Assembly: GCA_032353305.1 (NCBI GenBank)
Contig: JAUCNG010370816.1
Coordinates: forward strand, 1 to 11,540
Source: Cephalothrix spiralis
Lineage: Eukaryota > Nemertea > Palaeonemertea > Archinemertea > Cephalotrichidae
Length of the DNA: 11,540 nt
Direction: 5' to 3'
Shown here: piece by piece, positions 1-8,296 of the stretch
How the letters are laid out: each line of letters starts with the position of its first letter
How positions within the stretch are numbered: the first letter of the stretch is position 1
The notes under the pieces: model-generated
Told to the model about the DNA's origin: nothing
Database searches by the model: none
What the model saw: only the letters and a program-made list of their open reading frames with translations
Made by a program: the position numbers and the translations under genes

Positions 1-956
1 CACAATTCATTATTCTTTATCTTGTGTAAGTTTACTGGCAGGTAATCAACATAACATTTACAGGCCTTTTTGATTGCGAGTTGAAGTTTAAAATCATACC
101 ATATTTTGTTATTCTTTATTTTTAATTCATATTTCATCCATCCCGGCATAAACACCTTCTCATTATGAGGGGTTAAACAGTTGTGTTTTGGTGTTTTCGG
201 TTTATTCGTTGTTTGTTTTGCCAGATTAACAGTAGTCTCCTGCCCTGGTCGAAGTGCTCCATATTCTTGAATCTCTTGCATTCCAATTGAAGTACCCATG
301 GACACCTGATCAAACATGAGCAGTCCGAAGTAATCATCTTCTATCAACTGCGTAGTTTGATTATAATCGAAGTCCAACACGATATCCAAAGTTGAAACTG
401 GTTCATCTAGTGTAATGATAGAGCAAATGTATGGAAATTTATCCAAAGTATATATTGCACTGCTTTTACACTGCCGAGATGCATTTCGGTTGATTATACA
501 CTTCATAATAAATGGACGGTCTGATAGATATTTGTGGTTATTATAACCTATATGTTGTGAATAAGCGTACATCCATGTGATGATCATTATAACTTTTGAA
601 TCGGTGATATTGTGTTCTGACGCTATTTTGACTGCTTTCGTATAATATTCATTGACTGATTGCTCTGCCGTCCAAGGTTTCAACATTGGTTTGCAAGCAG
701 TAATCTTAGGAAAATGTTTATCAGAAATGTTGGGAATAATTTGAATCATTGTTTCCTTATAGTCGAAGAATTCCTGTACTGACAAAATGGTATAATATAT
801 TCCTAATCCTAAAAGAGTTGATACTGTGAGAAACCATATTGTTTTCCATGTTCTACTCTTTTCTTTGGCTATCCTAGGTATACCAGGTAGAGCAGAGTCC
901 TCGAGCATTGAAATAACGACTTCAGCCGATTTTGGTGTGTCATTTTCTGGCTCCAT
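1..956 (-). CDS. DEG/ENaC family channel subunit, copy A (3' end outside window)
   Basis: Single open frame of 318 complete codons from ATG at 956 to the window edge; the last two bases leave a TG- codon, probably the thumb Cys found at this point in copies B and D. It is a two-TM trimeric cation channel subunit of the plasma membrane. Visible: short cytoplasmic N-terminus with LPGIPRIA at 23-30 (Pro-Gly where the family has His-Gly), TM1 about 36-60, FPKITAC at 82-88, ectodomain cysteines 88, 153, 163, 178, 260, 299 and 301 (CKC), and sequons at N76, N116, N158 and N199. TM2 and the pore lie outside the window. The ATG is chosen because MEP aligns with copies B and C, and an in-frame stop lies 11 codons upstream with no other ATG between. 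The finger segment is four residues longer than in B. Its upstream DNA does not resemble that of the other copies. No intron is seen. The family call is firm; ligand and ion selectivity are unknown. Confidence 0.9.
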   Translation of the reverse strand, partial: MEPENDTPKSAEVVISMLEDSALPGIPRIAKEKSRTWKTIWFLTVSTLLGLGIYYTILSVQEFFDYKETMIQIIPNISDKHFPKITACKPMLKPWTAEQSVNEYYTKAVKIASEHNITDSKVIMIITWMYAYSQHIGYNNHKYLSDRPFIMKCIINRNASRQCKSSAIYTLDKFPYICSIITLDEPVSTLDIVLDFDYNQTTQLIEDDYFGLLMFDQVSMGTSIGMQEIQEYGALRPGQETTVNLAKQTTNKPKTPKHNCLTPHNEKVFMPGWMKYELKIKNNKIWYDFKLQLAIKKACKCYVDYLPVNLHKIKNNEL

Positions 957-1199
957 CGTATCACCTCTCTTGATAATTTTCTTAAATCATTCACCGTTGT
1001 TTCCCCCCAAATTTAACTTGGTTGCGAATAATCCGAAGGGTTATTTAAAATAATAGCCTAGTTGGCGGTTCCCGGGACGGCTTTACACAGTGCAGAGTTG
1101 GATTTTACTACAAGTCTAGCATCCTAGTCAAACAATCTAATTCTGCAACAACTTTAAAAGTTATCCATCTTAATTGCTAGATATTCTCTGTGCCTTTTT
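957..1199. other. 5' flank of copy A, unlike the other copies
   Basis: Non-coding on inspection. It lacks the conserved 5' flank, CCAAT element and hairpin shared by copies B, C or D. Similarity to the other copies stops at the start codon, so copy A was duplicated with a breakpoint there or its promoter has been replaced. I see no convincing TATA element. Confidence 0.4.
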
Positions 1200-1379
1200 T
1201 TATTTACTTAAAATGGTCGTCCGCACGACAGACGGTGCGTCACACCTGATCCAGTTTTCGAAGTACCACTGTTTCCACGGCTGTAAGCTGCACCCTTCCC
1301 ACTTGTTTAAAATATTATTTGGTCGCCAACACAAGCATGTAGTATCTTTGTGTTTTTATTTCAAATGGTGAAGGTAAAT

Positions 1380-2122
1380 AATGTCGCTTTACTTGAATGA
1401 TCATTGTGTCAGCCACTTTTGGCAATTCAATCTGAATTTCGTTTTGTTTCTATGTAGTTAATTGTTTTCCTCTTATATTTGCCCACTATTTCGACATATA
1501 CACGTATAAAACGTTTATAAGAACAAATGAGTGAAATATTTGTTCAGTGTCATTATTATTACTCTCCATTTGCGAATGCCATTAGCACCACTGACATTTG
1601 CAAACAGAAATATTTTTTGATATAATTTTCGATGAAAGTGCCACTCGAACAGTACGATTCAGAATTACGAGAATGCAATGTAACAAAATATTAGGGAAAA
1701 TTCAACGAAAGATACTTCGGGTAGAATTAGGAATTGTAAAAGGCAAATAGCAATTAAGTGTACGCATTTAAAAGAATAATAAGTGTATCCAGTATTCAAT
1801 CTTAATGTTTCGTTCTAGTAGTACTGTATCAGGCATCACTTTAACCAATTCAAGATCTCTTTCAGTTTCAGGCGTTACTTTCAAATTGTGCTTCGTGCCA
1901 TTGGAAAATGTAAAGCACGAGTAAATTGTATTTGACACGAGCCTTGGACGAGCGTAATATTAAAGTTAAAAAGAGGTAGAAAAGTTTGACTCACTCGCGA
2001 AACTCATGACATACATGTACTTCACTTTTATTATCCTTATATTATTCAGTTAATACAATGTATATATAAAGTACAAGAATTTTTCATCAATGAAACAAAA
2101 CTGTACACACAAATGGATCAGA
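1380..2122. other. AT-rich intergenic DNA, nothing recognised
   Basis: Frequent stops in all frames and no family resemblance. The only structure noted is a 10-bp imperfect inverted repeat (TTTGCGAATG / CATTTGCAAA, about 1570-1606), which could occur by chance. Confidence 0.5.
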
Positions 2123-2390
2123 GAAACATTCGGTCGTGGGGCGCGCGCGTTTAGTCACCCGTCGAAAAAAAATTGGATAAAGGGATAAAATGAAACAAGG
2201 AAAAAATATTACAAAATAATGAAAACCATAATTTAAAAAATGTTAATGAAAAGAGAACTAATATTTACATCTAACATCTAGATTTTTGTTTACATTCTTT
2301 TTTAACTATACAAGGTGAAAAGTGGGTTGCAAGGGAAACGGTGAGTGTTCGGGTTGGCGAACTGGCAAGTATTTGAGTATTTGTTGAATA
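2123..2390. repeat. Dispersed repeat, copy 1 (downstream of gene B)
   Basis: This 268-bp stretch aligns along its length with 5938-6222. Shared blocks include GAAACATTCGGTCG (GAAACAATTCGATCG in the other copy), a TATTTACATCTAACATC block, GTTTACATT, a GTGAGTGTT block and GTATTTGTTGAATA at the end. Indels, including a 4-base one, show that it is not a conserved coding frame. It lies about 0.73 kb past the stop of gene B, and the partner lies about 0.65 kb past the end of copy C. It therefore probably travelled with the gene duplication rather than by transposition, although an old transposon fragment inside the duplicated unit is possible. It contains a short GCGCGCGCG run. Confidence 0.65.
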
Positions 2391-2515
2391 CTAAATTTGG
2401 CAATGGCTTTTTTAAGGCCGGATGCAAGCGTTGCTGTGTCTTTTTTTATAATAGATATTTTTTCTTCTTCAAATACAAGCACAATATGGCATTGCTGTGT
2501 CGTGATAGCTTATAT

Positions 2516-2539
2516 AGTTCATATTTACGCCGCTAGGAG
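2516..2539 (+). repeat. 24-bp direct repeat, copy 1
   Basis: Identical over 24 bases to 2785-2808; the core is TATTTACGCCGCTAGGAG. The spacing between copies is 269 bp and the bases on either side differ. An exact repeat of this length in diverged AT-rich DNA suggests element ends or a recent local duplication. Confidence 0.75.
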
Positions 2540-2552
2540 AGTTTAAGTGCCA

Positions 2553-2567
2553 AGGTCACGAAGGTCA
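2553..2567 (+). promoter_or_regulatory. Two AGGTCA half-sites as a direct repeat with 3-bp spacer
   Basis: AGGTCA occurs at 2553-2558 and again at 2562-2567, separated by CGA. This is a DR3 layout of the kind bound by nuclear-receptor heterodimers. An inverted pair with a wider spacer follows at 2675-2699. The match to the half-site is exact; function is inference, and these may simply be motifs carried by a repeat element. Confidence 0.25.
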
Positions 2568-2674
2568 AAAATTCAAAGTCGTCGTAGAGAGTCGCAGTTT
2601 CTTTGCAATTCTAAGAAACCTATAGGAAAATTGTTTTCGCTGAAGTTAATATTTTCGATGCTAGCGGTCATTAA

Positions 2675-2699
2675 AGGTCAAAATAGGTATTTTTGACCT
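2675..2699. repeat. 9-bp perfect inverted repeat containing AGGTCA
   Basis: AGGTCAAAA at 2675-2683 and TTTTGACCT at 2691-2699 form a perfect 9-bp stem with a 7-base loop. Both arms contain the AGGTCA half-site also seen at 2553 and 2562. It could be a hairpin or a palindromic binding site. Confidence 0.6.
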
Positions 2700-2784
2700 A
2701 CTCCTCCTAGGGTTTTGATCTAAGCTTAATGAAACTTATATGGGAGCATCATTAGACCATGAACTTCTATAGTTTGATCAGTTA

Positions 2785-2808
2785 AGTTCATATTTACGCC
2801 GCTAGGAG
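2785..2808 (+). repeat. 24-bp direct repeat, copy 2
   Basis: Exact second copy of the 24-bp sequence at 2516-2539, in the same orientation. Confidence 0.75.
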
Positions 2809-3052
2809 TCATTTTCATTTTTTAAAGTTCCTAACCAGCTCGTTAAGATTAATAATAAATAATATATACGAAGTAATAGTGTTCCTTGCCTAGGATGGTG
2901 TTTAACACTAAAGTCAATACGAAAGTACCCAGAACATTGTTGGTTCAAAAAACACTAATAGACCTTTCTTAAATTGCAAATGTCCAACTCTTTCGGATAT
3001 ATTCCTCCTTTGAAAATCTGATTAAGGAACACGGTGAGTAATATAATCCACT

Positions 3053-3119
3053 GTAGCGCGGCAGGCGTTTCAACACCCCAGGCACCCAGGCCCAGGGGCT
3101 ATGCCGTCAGGCCAGAGGC
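3053..3119. other. GC-rich patch abutting the stop codon of gene B
   Basis: A strongly GC-rich stretch in otherwise AT-rich DNA, with a CCCAGGCA-like unit reiterated at about 3078-3100. It starts directly after the TAA of gene B, where copies C and D have a different AT-rich 3' flank. It may be a short insertion that replaced the original 3' flank. It does not fold as a tRNA and I see no SINE A/B boxes. Confidence 0.45.
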
Positions 3120-4562
3120 TTATTCGGTTACGCGTTTGATGATCTGTGCAGCACATTGTGCAAGAGAAAAATGAATTAACTGAAACACTTCTAATATAAC
3201 AATAAATGTAAATCCTCCCCAGAGAGACATTTGACCTCCAACCTTTCCAATAAGGCTTATTATTGTCTCTGAAAGAGTATAGTTCAAAATAGTAATCCTT
3301 GAATGCGGCAATTCAATGAATACTCTTGCAAAACTATTCTGGAGGAGTGTTGTGTTCATGAAAAAGTGCCTGGCATCAGGACTGTTATTCTGGTACAGAT
3401 CTTGGATCTTTTCATACACTGAGTATTCAGCGCCCGTTTTTGAGCTGTTTATCATTTGATAAAGACGGAGTTGCTCTATGAATTCGGGCCACTGTCGACT
3501 GCTGTAAGTCGCCGAATATTGGCTGTTCGAGCACAATAAATCAAGGGGTTTGAATGTTTTATTGGTGTGTATTACACACTGTGCATTTTTAATGACGTCA
3601 GTTACGGACATGTTTAGAGGAAAACACATTTCAGAATCATTAATCTTATCTTCTCGCACTGGCAAGTATTCAAGATAACAATTACAGTGCTTTTTGATTG
3701 CAATCTGAAGGTTAAAATGATCCCATACTTCATTTGACTTCATTTTTAATTCATATTTCATACCTGGCATGAAGATCCTCTCATTTTCACGTCGTATACA
3801 GCTGTGTTTTGGTGATTCCGGTTTGTTTGTATTTTGTTTTGCAAGATTAACAATAGTCTCCTCCCCAGGCCGAAGTGCTCCATATTCTCGAATCAGTTTT
3901 TCGCCGAATGTTGATCCTATTGAAACGCTATCAACCAGGAGTGGTCCGAAGAAAACATCGTCTATCAACTGCGAACTTTGGTTGTAATTGAAGTCTAAGA
4001 TAAGATCCAACGTCGAAACTGGTTCATCTAGTTCAATAATAGTGCAAATATATGGATATTTCCTTACAACAGATATTGCACTGCTTTTGCACTGAGATTG
4101 GTTTCGGTTGATATAACACTTCATAATAAATGGACGACCTGACATGTCATCTTCATGCACTATTTTTCGTGAAATACTGTACATGATTAAATTTATTACA
4201 TTTTCATCAGTAATATTGTGTTTTGAAGCTTTTTTGACTGCTTCCGGATAATGTTCATTTACAAATTGTTTCACCATCCAAGGTTTGTCAATTGGTTTAC
4301 ATGCAGTGATAATGGGAAAATGTTTTTCTGTTATGTTAGGAATAACTTGGGTCATTGTTTCATTATACTCATAAAATTCCTCTATCGACTTTACCGTATA
4401 ATATATTCCTAATCCTAGAAGAGATGATACTCCGAGAAACCATATTATTTTCCATGCTTTGCTCTTTTCTTTTGCCATCCTAGGTATACCAGGAAGGGTC
4501 GAGTCCTCAAGCATAGCTATAACGACTTCAGCTGCATTTTGTGTGTCTGCTTTGGGCTCCAT
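3120..4562 (-). CDS. DEG/ENaC family channel subunit, copy B (intact, 480 aa)
   Basis: Complete single-exon gene for a two-TM, probably trimeric, cation channel subunit. Order: cytoplasmic N-terminus with LPGIPR (Pro24-Gly25 replacing His-Gly); TM1 about 36-58; FPIITAC 82-88; finger about 90-148; conserved palm block 178-195; YGALRPG 227-233; CNC 293-295; QWPEF 357-361; GGQ 442-444; pore tract Gly450-Phe451-Thr452 where the family has Gly-x-Ser; TM2 to about 466; short C-tail. Ten ectodomain cysteines (88, 149, 158, 173, 255, 293, 295, 313, 329, 344) and about eleven N-glycosylation sequons. Start: an in-frame ATG exists 21 codons upstream (4625), but its peptide has no match in the other copies and its context is poor. 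The ATG at 4562 has context GCAATGG and aligns with the MEP/MEA start of all copies. Length is typical of the family. Activating ligand unknown; a peptide- or proton-gated channel is possible. Confidence 0.93.
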   Translation of the reverse strand: MEPKADTQNAAEVVIAMLEDSTLPGIPRMAKEKSKAWKIIWFLGVSSLLGLGIYYTVKSIEEFYEYNETMTQVIPNITEKHFPIITACKPIDKPWMVKQFVNEHYPEAVKKASKHNITDENVINLIMYSISRKIVHEDDMSGRPFIMKCYINRNQSQCKSSAISVVRKYPYICTIIELDEPVSTLDLILDFNYNQSSQLIDDVFFGPLLVDSVSIGSTFGEKLIREYGALRPGEETIVNLAKQNTNKPESPKHSCIRRENERIFMPGMKYELKMKSNEVWDHFNLQIAIKKHCNCYLEYLPVREDKINDSEMCFPLNMSVTDVIKNAQCVIHTNKTFKPLDLLCSNSQYSATYSSRQWPEFIEQLRLYQMINSSKTGAEYSVYEKIQDLYQNNSPDARHFFMNTTLLQNSFARVFIELPHSRITILNYTLSETIISLIGKVGGQMSLWGGFTFIVILEVFQLIHFSLAQCAAQIIKRVTE

Positions 4563-4670
4563 TGCAAATAGTGCAACAGTATATTTTAAGTAACGTCGTT
4601 TAATACATTCTATTTCATTTTGCATTGAACTCAGTATCTCAGTATGCTACAGTGTGCAGTCATTTTGCCC

Positions 4671-4690
4671 AGCGGCATCCTGGCGCACAG
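4671..4690 (-). promoter_or_regulatory. Degenerate counterpart of the CCAAT/hairpin element, copy B
   Basis: About 110 bp upstream of the chosen start, AGCGGCATCCTGGC lies where copies C and D have AGCGGTAATTGGCTA. The shared AGCGG and distance suggest common descent, but the CCAAT pentamer (ATTGG on plus) is not preserved. If the element matters, copy B may be regulated differently. Confidence 0.25.
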
Positions 4691-4942
4691 TGGATTTGCT
4701 ATTCAATAGGATCAACAGGTCAAAATGGCTCTCGATAGTGTTAAAAATACGTTACTTTAAGAGTCATCTGAGTTATTCCAAAAAATCGTATCCCATATGA
4801 TCGATATAAGGCTTTTGTACGTGATCGCTTACTATTCGAGATGAGAAAAATCACCTTCTGTATTTGGCTATATTTGTTACTACCCTGGCTACTGTTTTTG
4901 ATGTGTGTGTATATATAACAAGTCGGCTCTAGTCTAGCAATA

Positions 4943-5155
4943 TCGTTAATTGAAACCATTAATTGCAAAATAAAGAAAGCATAGATGTTAAAATAAATAC
5001 CAATTCTGACGAATTTATATTTATATTGTCAAAATGTATACAACTGAAACCTATAGTCAATGTTTTCTCTCTCGCATATCACCATCTCATTTATTTATCA
5101 ATGCTACTTTACATGTTGAATTGCGTCACCTTAAACAAACTTTACTGTTGATACA
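4943..5155 (-). repeat. Conserved 5' flank block, copy B
   Basis: Non-coding block shared with the flanks of copies C (8481-8675) and D (10754-10975). Common anchors are GTTAATTGAAACCATT, GATGTTAAAATAAATACC, CTCTCTCGCA, CACCATCTCATTTATTTAT and AACTTTACTGTTGAT (not every anchor is in every copy). It shows that the duplicated unit included about 0.6 kb upstream of the gene. It may hold distal regulatory sequence, or may just be unerased duplication. Confidence 0.7.
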
Positions 5156-5305
5156 AAATGTCCGTGTTGTCATTTAAAAAAGCTATAACCAGGTTTTCCC
5201 TATACAATTTAAAGCATTTGTTGATTTGTTGTCGATGTCAAGAGTGCAAGTTACTTTTATTGCTCGTAAAAGATGACGCATGCGTTGGGGTAAATATATA
5301 GTATG

Positions 5306-5311
5306 TTTATT
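5306..5311 (-). terminator. AATAAA polyadenylation signal (minus strand)
   Basis: TTTATT on plus reads AATAAA on minus, 77 bases after the stop of the minus-strand open frame ending at 5388. A second AATAAA lies at 5256-5261. The spacing suits a terminal exon or a retroelement 3' end, but the hexamer is common in AT-rich DNA. Confidence 0.3.
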
Positions 5312-5387
5312 GAAAATATACATTTATACATTTAGAAAATTTACAAAATTTTACACAAATACAGATTCACAAATATGGGTAAGTTGC

Positions 5388-5567
5388 TCAGCCGGGAACT
5401 TCCCCCACCCCTTCAAGACAATCCGTGAGTTCACTTAGACCGCACGTGAGGTAGGTGACTTCTTTTGTAGTCATGCCTCTGTTGAGATTATGCTTCCCTG
5501 TTTTTTTTACGTTTTTGTAAAATTCTTTGATGTCTGATCGATGGTGAACACCTTTGACGGATGTTAT
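5388..5567 (-). other. 59-codon open frame, possible terminal exon or retroelement remnant
   Basis: Between in-frame stops, the minus strand encodes 59 residues then TGA. The peptide looks protein-like (DIKEFYKNVKKTGKHNL near residues 12-28, then TTKEVTYLTCGLSELTD) and the stretch is less AT-rich than its surroundings. AATAAA follows 77 bases downstream and a ribozyme-like stem-loop lies about 100 bases upstream on the same strand. There is no ATG near its start and I do not recognise the family. It could be the last exon of an unrelated gene, the tail of a degraded mobile element, or chance. Confidence 0.25.
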
Positions 5568-5660
5568 TCACGTATGAGGTGCTTATTATACATATAGAGC
5601 TATCTAAAGTAATGCAGAGAAACAAACACAATCACGGAATATCCTGATTCTCTCCTGCAA

Positions 5661-5687
5661 GCTTTCGGCTATTTAAGCCTTCTTCAG
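5661..5687 (-). ncRNA. Stem-loop with hammerhead-ribozyme-like core (imperfect)
   Basis: Read on minus: CTGAAGA (fits CUGANGA), one extra A, a 4-bp stem GGCT/AGCC with a five-base loop, then GAAA. These are the conserved core pieces of a hammerhead ribozyme in the right order. Against it: the extra A between the core and stem II, the very short stem II, and no convincing stem III with a cleavage triplet or stem I closure in the flanks. Possibly a decayed or non-catalytic motif from a retroelement tail. Confidence 0.2.
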
Positions 5688-5937
5688 GCAGCGTTTAATA
5701 ATATAATGAAAAATGAACAGGTTGCACTAAATTTTAAGATATGCATGACAAACTATTTAGTAAATAAAGACATTATTTAAACAAAAAAATTTAAATATAA
5801 GATATCTTGTAAGGCTACTTCTAATATATTATTTTTATTAAAGTAATATCCTTTTTACCCAAGCGTACATAAGACATATTTTTACCTAAAAGTATATCGT
5901 TTTTGTACCACGCGAAACTCAAGATAGGGTGTCGAAG

Positions 5938-6222
5938 GAAACAATTCGATCGAGGGGATTTTGAGGCATCCCGATGAAAAACATTTGATAAAAATTATAA
6001 AGTAAAAAAGAGCATGCGTATACACTGGCGTATAGTTAAAAAAATACAAAAAGACCCTATATATACTAAAATATTTACAACTAACATCCATGATAAGGTT
6101 TACATTATTATTTACATACGAGGTGTAAACAAGCGTGATGATTAAGTAGGTGAGTTGCAAGACAAACTGTGAGTGTTGGCAGGTGTTGGCGAGCAGGCAT
6201 TTTTTTTAGTATTTGTTGAATA
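5938..6222. repeat. Dispersed repeat, copy 2 (downstream of pseudogene C)
   Basis: Partner of 2123-2390, 285 bp, with several small indels. A 60-codon minus-strand frame starting at 6290 runs through it, but a 4-base indel against copy 1 breaks the frame, so I do not call it a gene. No equivalent is seen between copies C and D or upstream of D. It marks the part of the duplicated unit that the shorter C-D interval lacks. Confidence 0.65.
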
Positions 6223-6869
6223 GGTTGTGTCTGAGTTGAGGTAGTAATTGAAATAAGTGCTCTGATAGATGAAGTTGACGATGTTTCCATTTTCGTGCAG
6301 TCAAGAAGGGCGAGCTGAGTGATCTTGGAGTAAGACTAGTGTTTAAACTATAAAGCGAGCTATAAAGACATCAAGGTAAAATAAATTCATGATACGTGGT
6401 GGGAGGCTCTCTTATTCCAAATAGTGGATTATTCTACAATATCTACTTTTGTAAATGTCTGAAATATTCAGTAATTTATGTTTTCGACATATTATATAAA
6501 GTATAGTGGCCAAAATAGTATTACACATAGGTGTATATACATGTACGCCACAAATATTGGAAGGTTTAAAGATATACTACCCATTTCTCCGTGAGAAGGA
6601 TTCTAACAACATTCCCAATAAAAACATAATTCAGTACTCCACAATGAAAAAGTTACTGCTATCCCATCAAATATTTTGTATTGGAAATCATGACTTATCA
6701 GAATTTGACCTGAAAACTTGTGGACTTATCTGGTTACGTTGTATGAACGAAAGAGTGCAATATACAAATGTACAATCTTCAGCGTGTAATATTTTAAGTT
6801 CCAGCTAAGGTACGAGCGATATTGCACGAGTCGTAGACTAATTACAATCATGATTTATCAACATAATAT
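6223..6869. other. Intergenic DNA including 3' flank of pseudogene C
   Basis: AT-rich. From about 6739 to 6869 it is recognisably related to the sequence after gene D (9029-9083): a GAACGAAAGAGTGCAATA block matches CAACGAAATAGTGCAATA, followed by GCGTGTAA. Copy C carries extra bases in between. A plus-strand frame of about 100 codons here starts with GTG, has no ATG for 46 codons and overlaps this shared non-coding flank, so it is not called. Confidence 0.5.
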
Positions 6870-8296
6870 CTAGTCATTATACACATGTTTGACTATCTTT
6901 GCAACGCATTGTGCCACAGCAAAATGAATCAACTGAAACACTTCTAATACGACAATAAATGTAAATCCTCCAGAGAGACATTTAACCTCCGACCTTTCCA
7001 ATGAGGCTTATTTTTGTCTCTGAAAGTGAATAGTTCAAAATGGTAATCCTTGAATACGGCAGTTATATGTACACTCTTGCAAAGCTGTTCTGGAGGAGTT
7101 TTGTGGTAATAAGAAGCTGCCTGACTTCAGAAGTGTTATTCTGGTACTGCTCTTTGATCTTTTTATACACGGAGTATTGATTGCCCGTTTTTGAGTTGTT
7201 GGTCATTTGATAAAGACGCAGTTGGTCTATGAATTCGGGCCACTGTCGACTGCTGTGAGTCGCCGAGTATTGGCTATTCGAGCACAGAGAATCGTGGTTT
7301 TTGAATGTATCCATGGTGTATAATACACACTGCGCAATTTTAATGGCGTCATTTAAGGACATGTTGAGATGAAAACACCTTTTAGAATCTTTAATCTTGT
7401 CTTTACGCACTGGCAGGTAGTCAACATAACAGTTACAGAACTTTTTGATTGCAAGCTGAAGGTTGAAATCGTGCCATACTTCATTTGACTTCAATTTTAA
7501 TTCATATTTCATGAAGACTTTCTCATTATCAGGTGTAATACATTTGTGTTTTGGTGATTCCGGTTTATTTGTTGTCTGTTTTGCAAGGTTAACAGTAGTC
7601 TCCTCCCCCGGCCGAAGTGCCCCATATTCTTGAATCGCTTTATAGCTAAATGTTGAACCTACAGAGACCCGATCAACCAGGAGTGGTCCGAAGTAATCAT
7701 CTTCTATCAACTGCGTACTTTGGTTGTAATTGAAGTCTAAGATAAGATCCAAAGTTGAAACAGGTTCATCTAGTTCAATAATGTAGCAAATATATGGATA
7801 TATCTTTTTAACAGATATTGCACTGCTTTTACACTGGTGGGATTGGTTTCGGTTGATATAGCACTTCATAATGAATGGACGATCTGACATTCCATCTTCA
7901 TGCACATTACGCCGTAAATAAGTGTACATGATAAAGTCAATAACACGGCTATCAGTAACATTGTGTTCTGAAACTACTTCTTCTGCTTTTGTGTAATATT
8001 TAGAGACAAATTGTACCCCCTTCCAAGGCTTGACCATTGGTTTACAAGCAGTTATATTATAGGGAAATGTTTTTCAGAAATGTTAGGAATAACTTGAGTC
8101 ATTGTTTCATTATACTTATAAAATTCCTCTATTGACATAACTGTATAATATATTCCTACTCCTAAAAGCGATGTTATGTTAGAAACCATATTATTTTCCA
8201 TGCTTTACTCTTTTCCTTGACCATCCTAGGTATTCCCGGAAGGGCCGAGTCCTCAAGCATTTCAGTAACGACTGCAACGGAAGTTTTGGGCTCCAT
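6870..8296 (-). pseudogene. DEG/ENaC channel pseudogene, copy C
   Basis: Aligns end to end with copies B and D, but is broken. ATG at 8296 (MEPKT...) reads 40 codons into TM1. A 1-base deletion near 8178 then brings TAA at 8174-8176. A 2-base insertion near 8055-8061 lies in the FPxITAC motif. TAA at 7063-7065 replaces the Glu codon after ARVYI. TAA at 6982-6984 replaces the Gln codon of GGQ. A 2-base deletion near 6970 disrupts the pore tract. The descendant of the normal stop is TAG at 6870-6872. A 9-base in-frame deletion near 7512 removes Pro-Gly-Met. Between the lesions, 7063-8037 stays open for 324 codons and encodes almost the whole ectodomain with no TM and no signal peptide. It shares 5' and 3' flanks with D. 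It cannot yield a channel as it stands; assembly error is a less likely alternative. Confidence 0.92.

Noticed and set aside
826-1053. Plus-strand frames opposite the channel genes (826-1053, 3769-3987, 9658-9855, 10426-10620)
   Set aside because: Antisense shadows of the conserved DEG/ENaC coding strand.
2345-2536. Plus-strand 63-codon frame, and similar small frames at 4741-4968, 4963-5151, 5882-6160 and 8610-8840
   Set aside because: Low-complexity or AT-rich translations without family resemblance; 4741-5151 and 8610-8840 lie in the non-coding flanks shared between copies and are not frame-conserved.
4563-4625. In-frame 21-residue N-terminal extension of gene B from ATG 4625
   Set aside because: No similarity to sequence upstream of the other copies, poor start context, and the internal ATG at 4562 aligns with all paralogues.
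5661-5687. Calling this a working hammerhead ribozyme
   Set aside because: Extra A between the core and stem II, and no clear stem III, cleavage triplet or stem I; reported only as a ribozyme-like stem-loop.
6108-6290. Minus-strand 60-codon frame beginning METSSTSS
   Set aside because: The related repeat at 2123-2390 has a frame-breaking 4-base indel, so the reading frame is not conserved.
6506-6808. Plus-strand open frame of about 100 codons
   Set aside because: It starts with GTG, has no ATG for 46 codons, resembles no family I know, and its end overlaps DNA related to the non-coding 3' flank of gene D. About one such frame is expected by chance in a window this long and AT-rich.
7063-8037. 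324-codon frame as an independent functional gene
   Set aside because: It is the central part of pseudogene C; its first Met is an internal residue of the family ectodomain, with no signal peptide or TM. Kept as a finding, not as a CDS.
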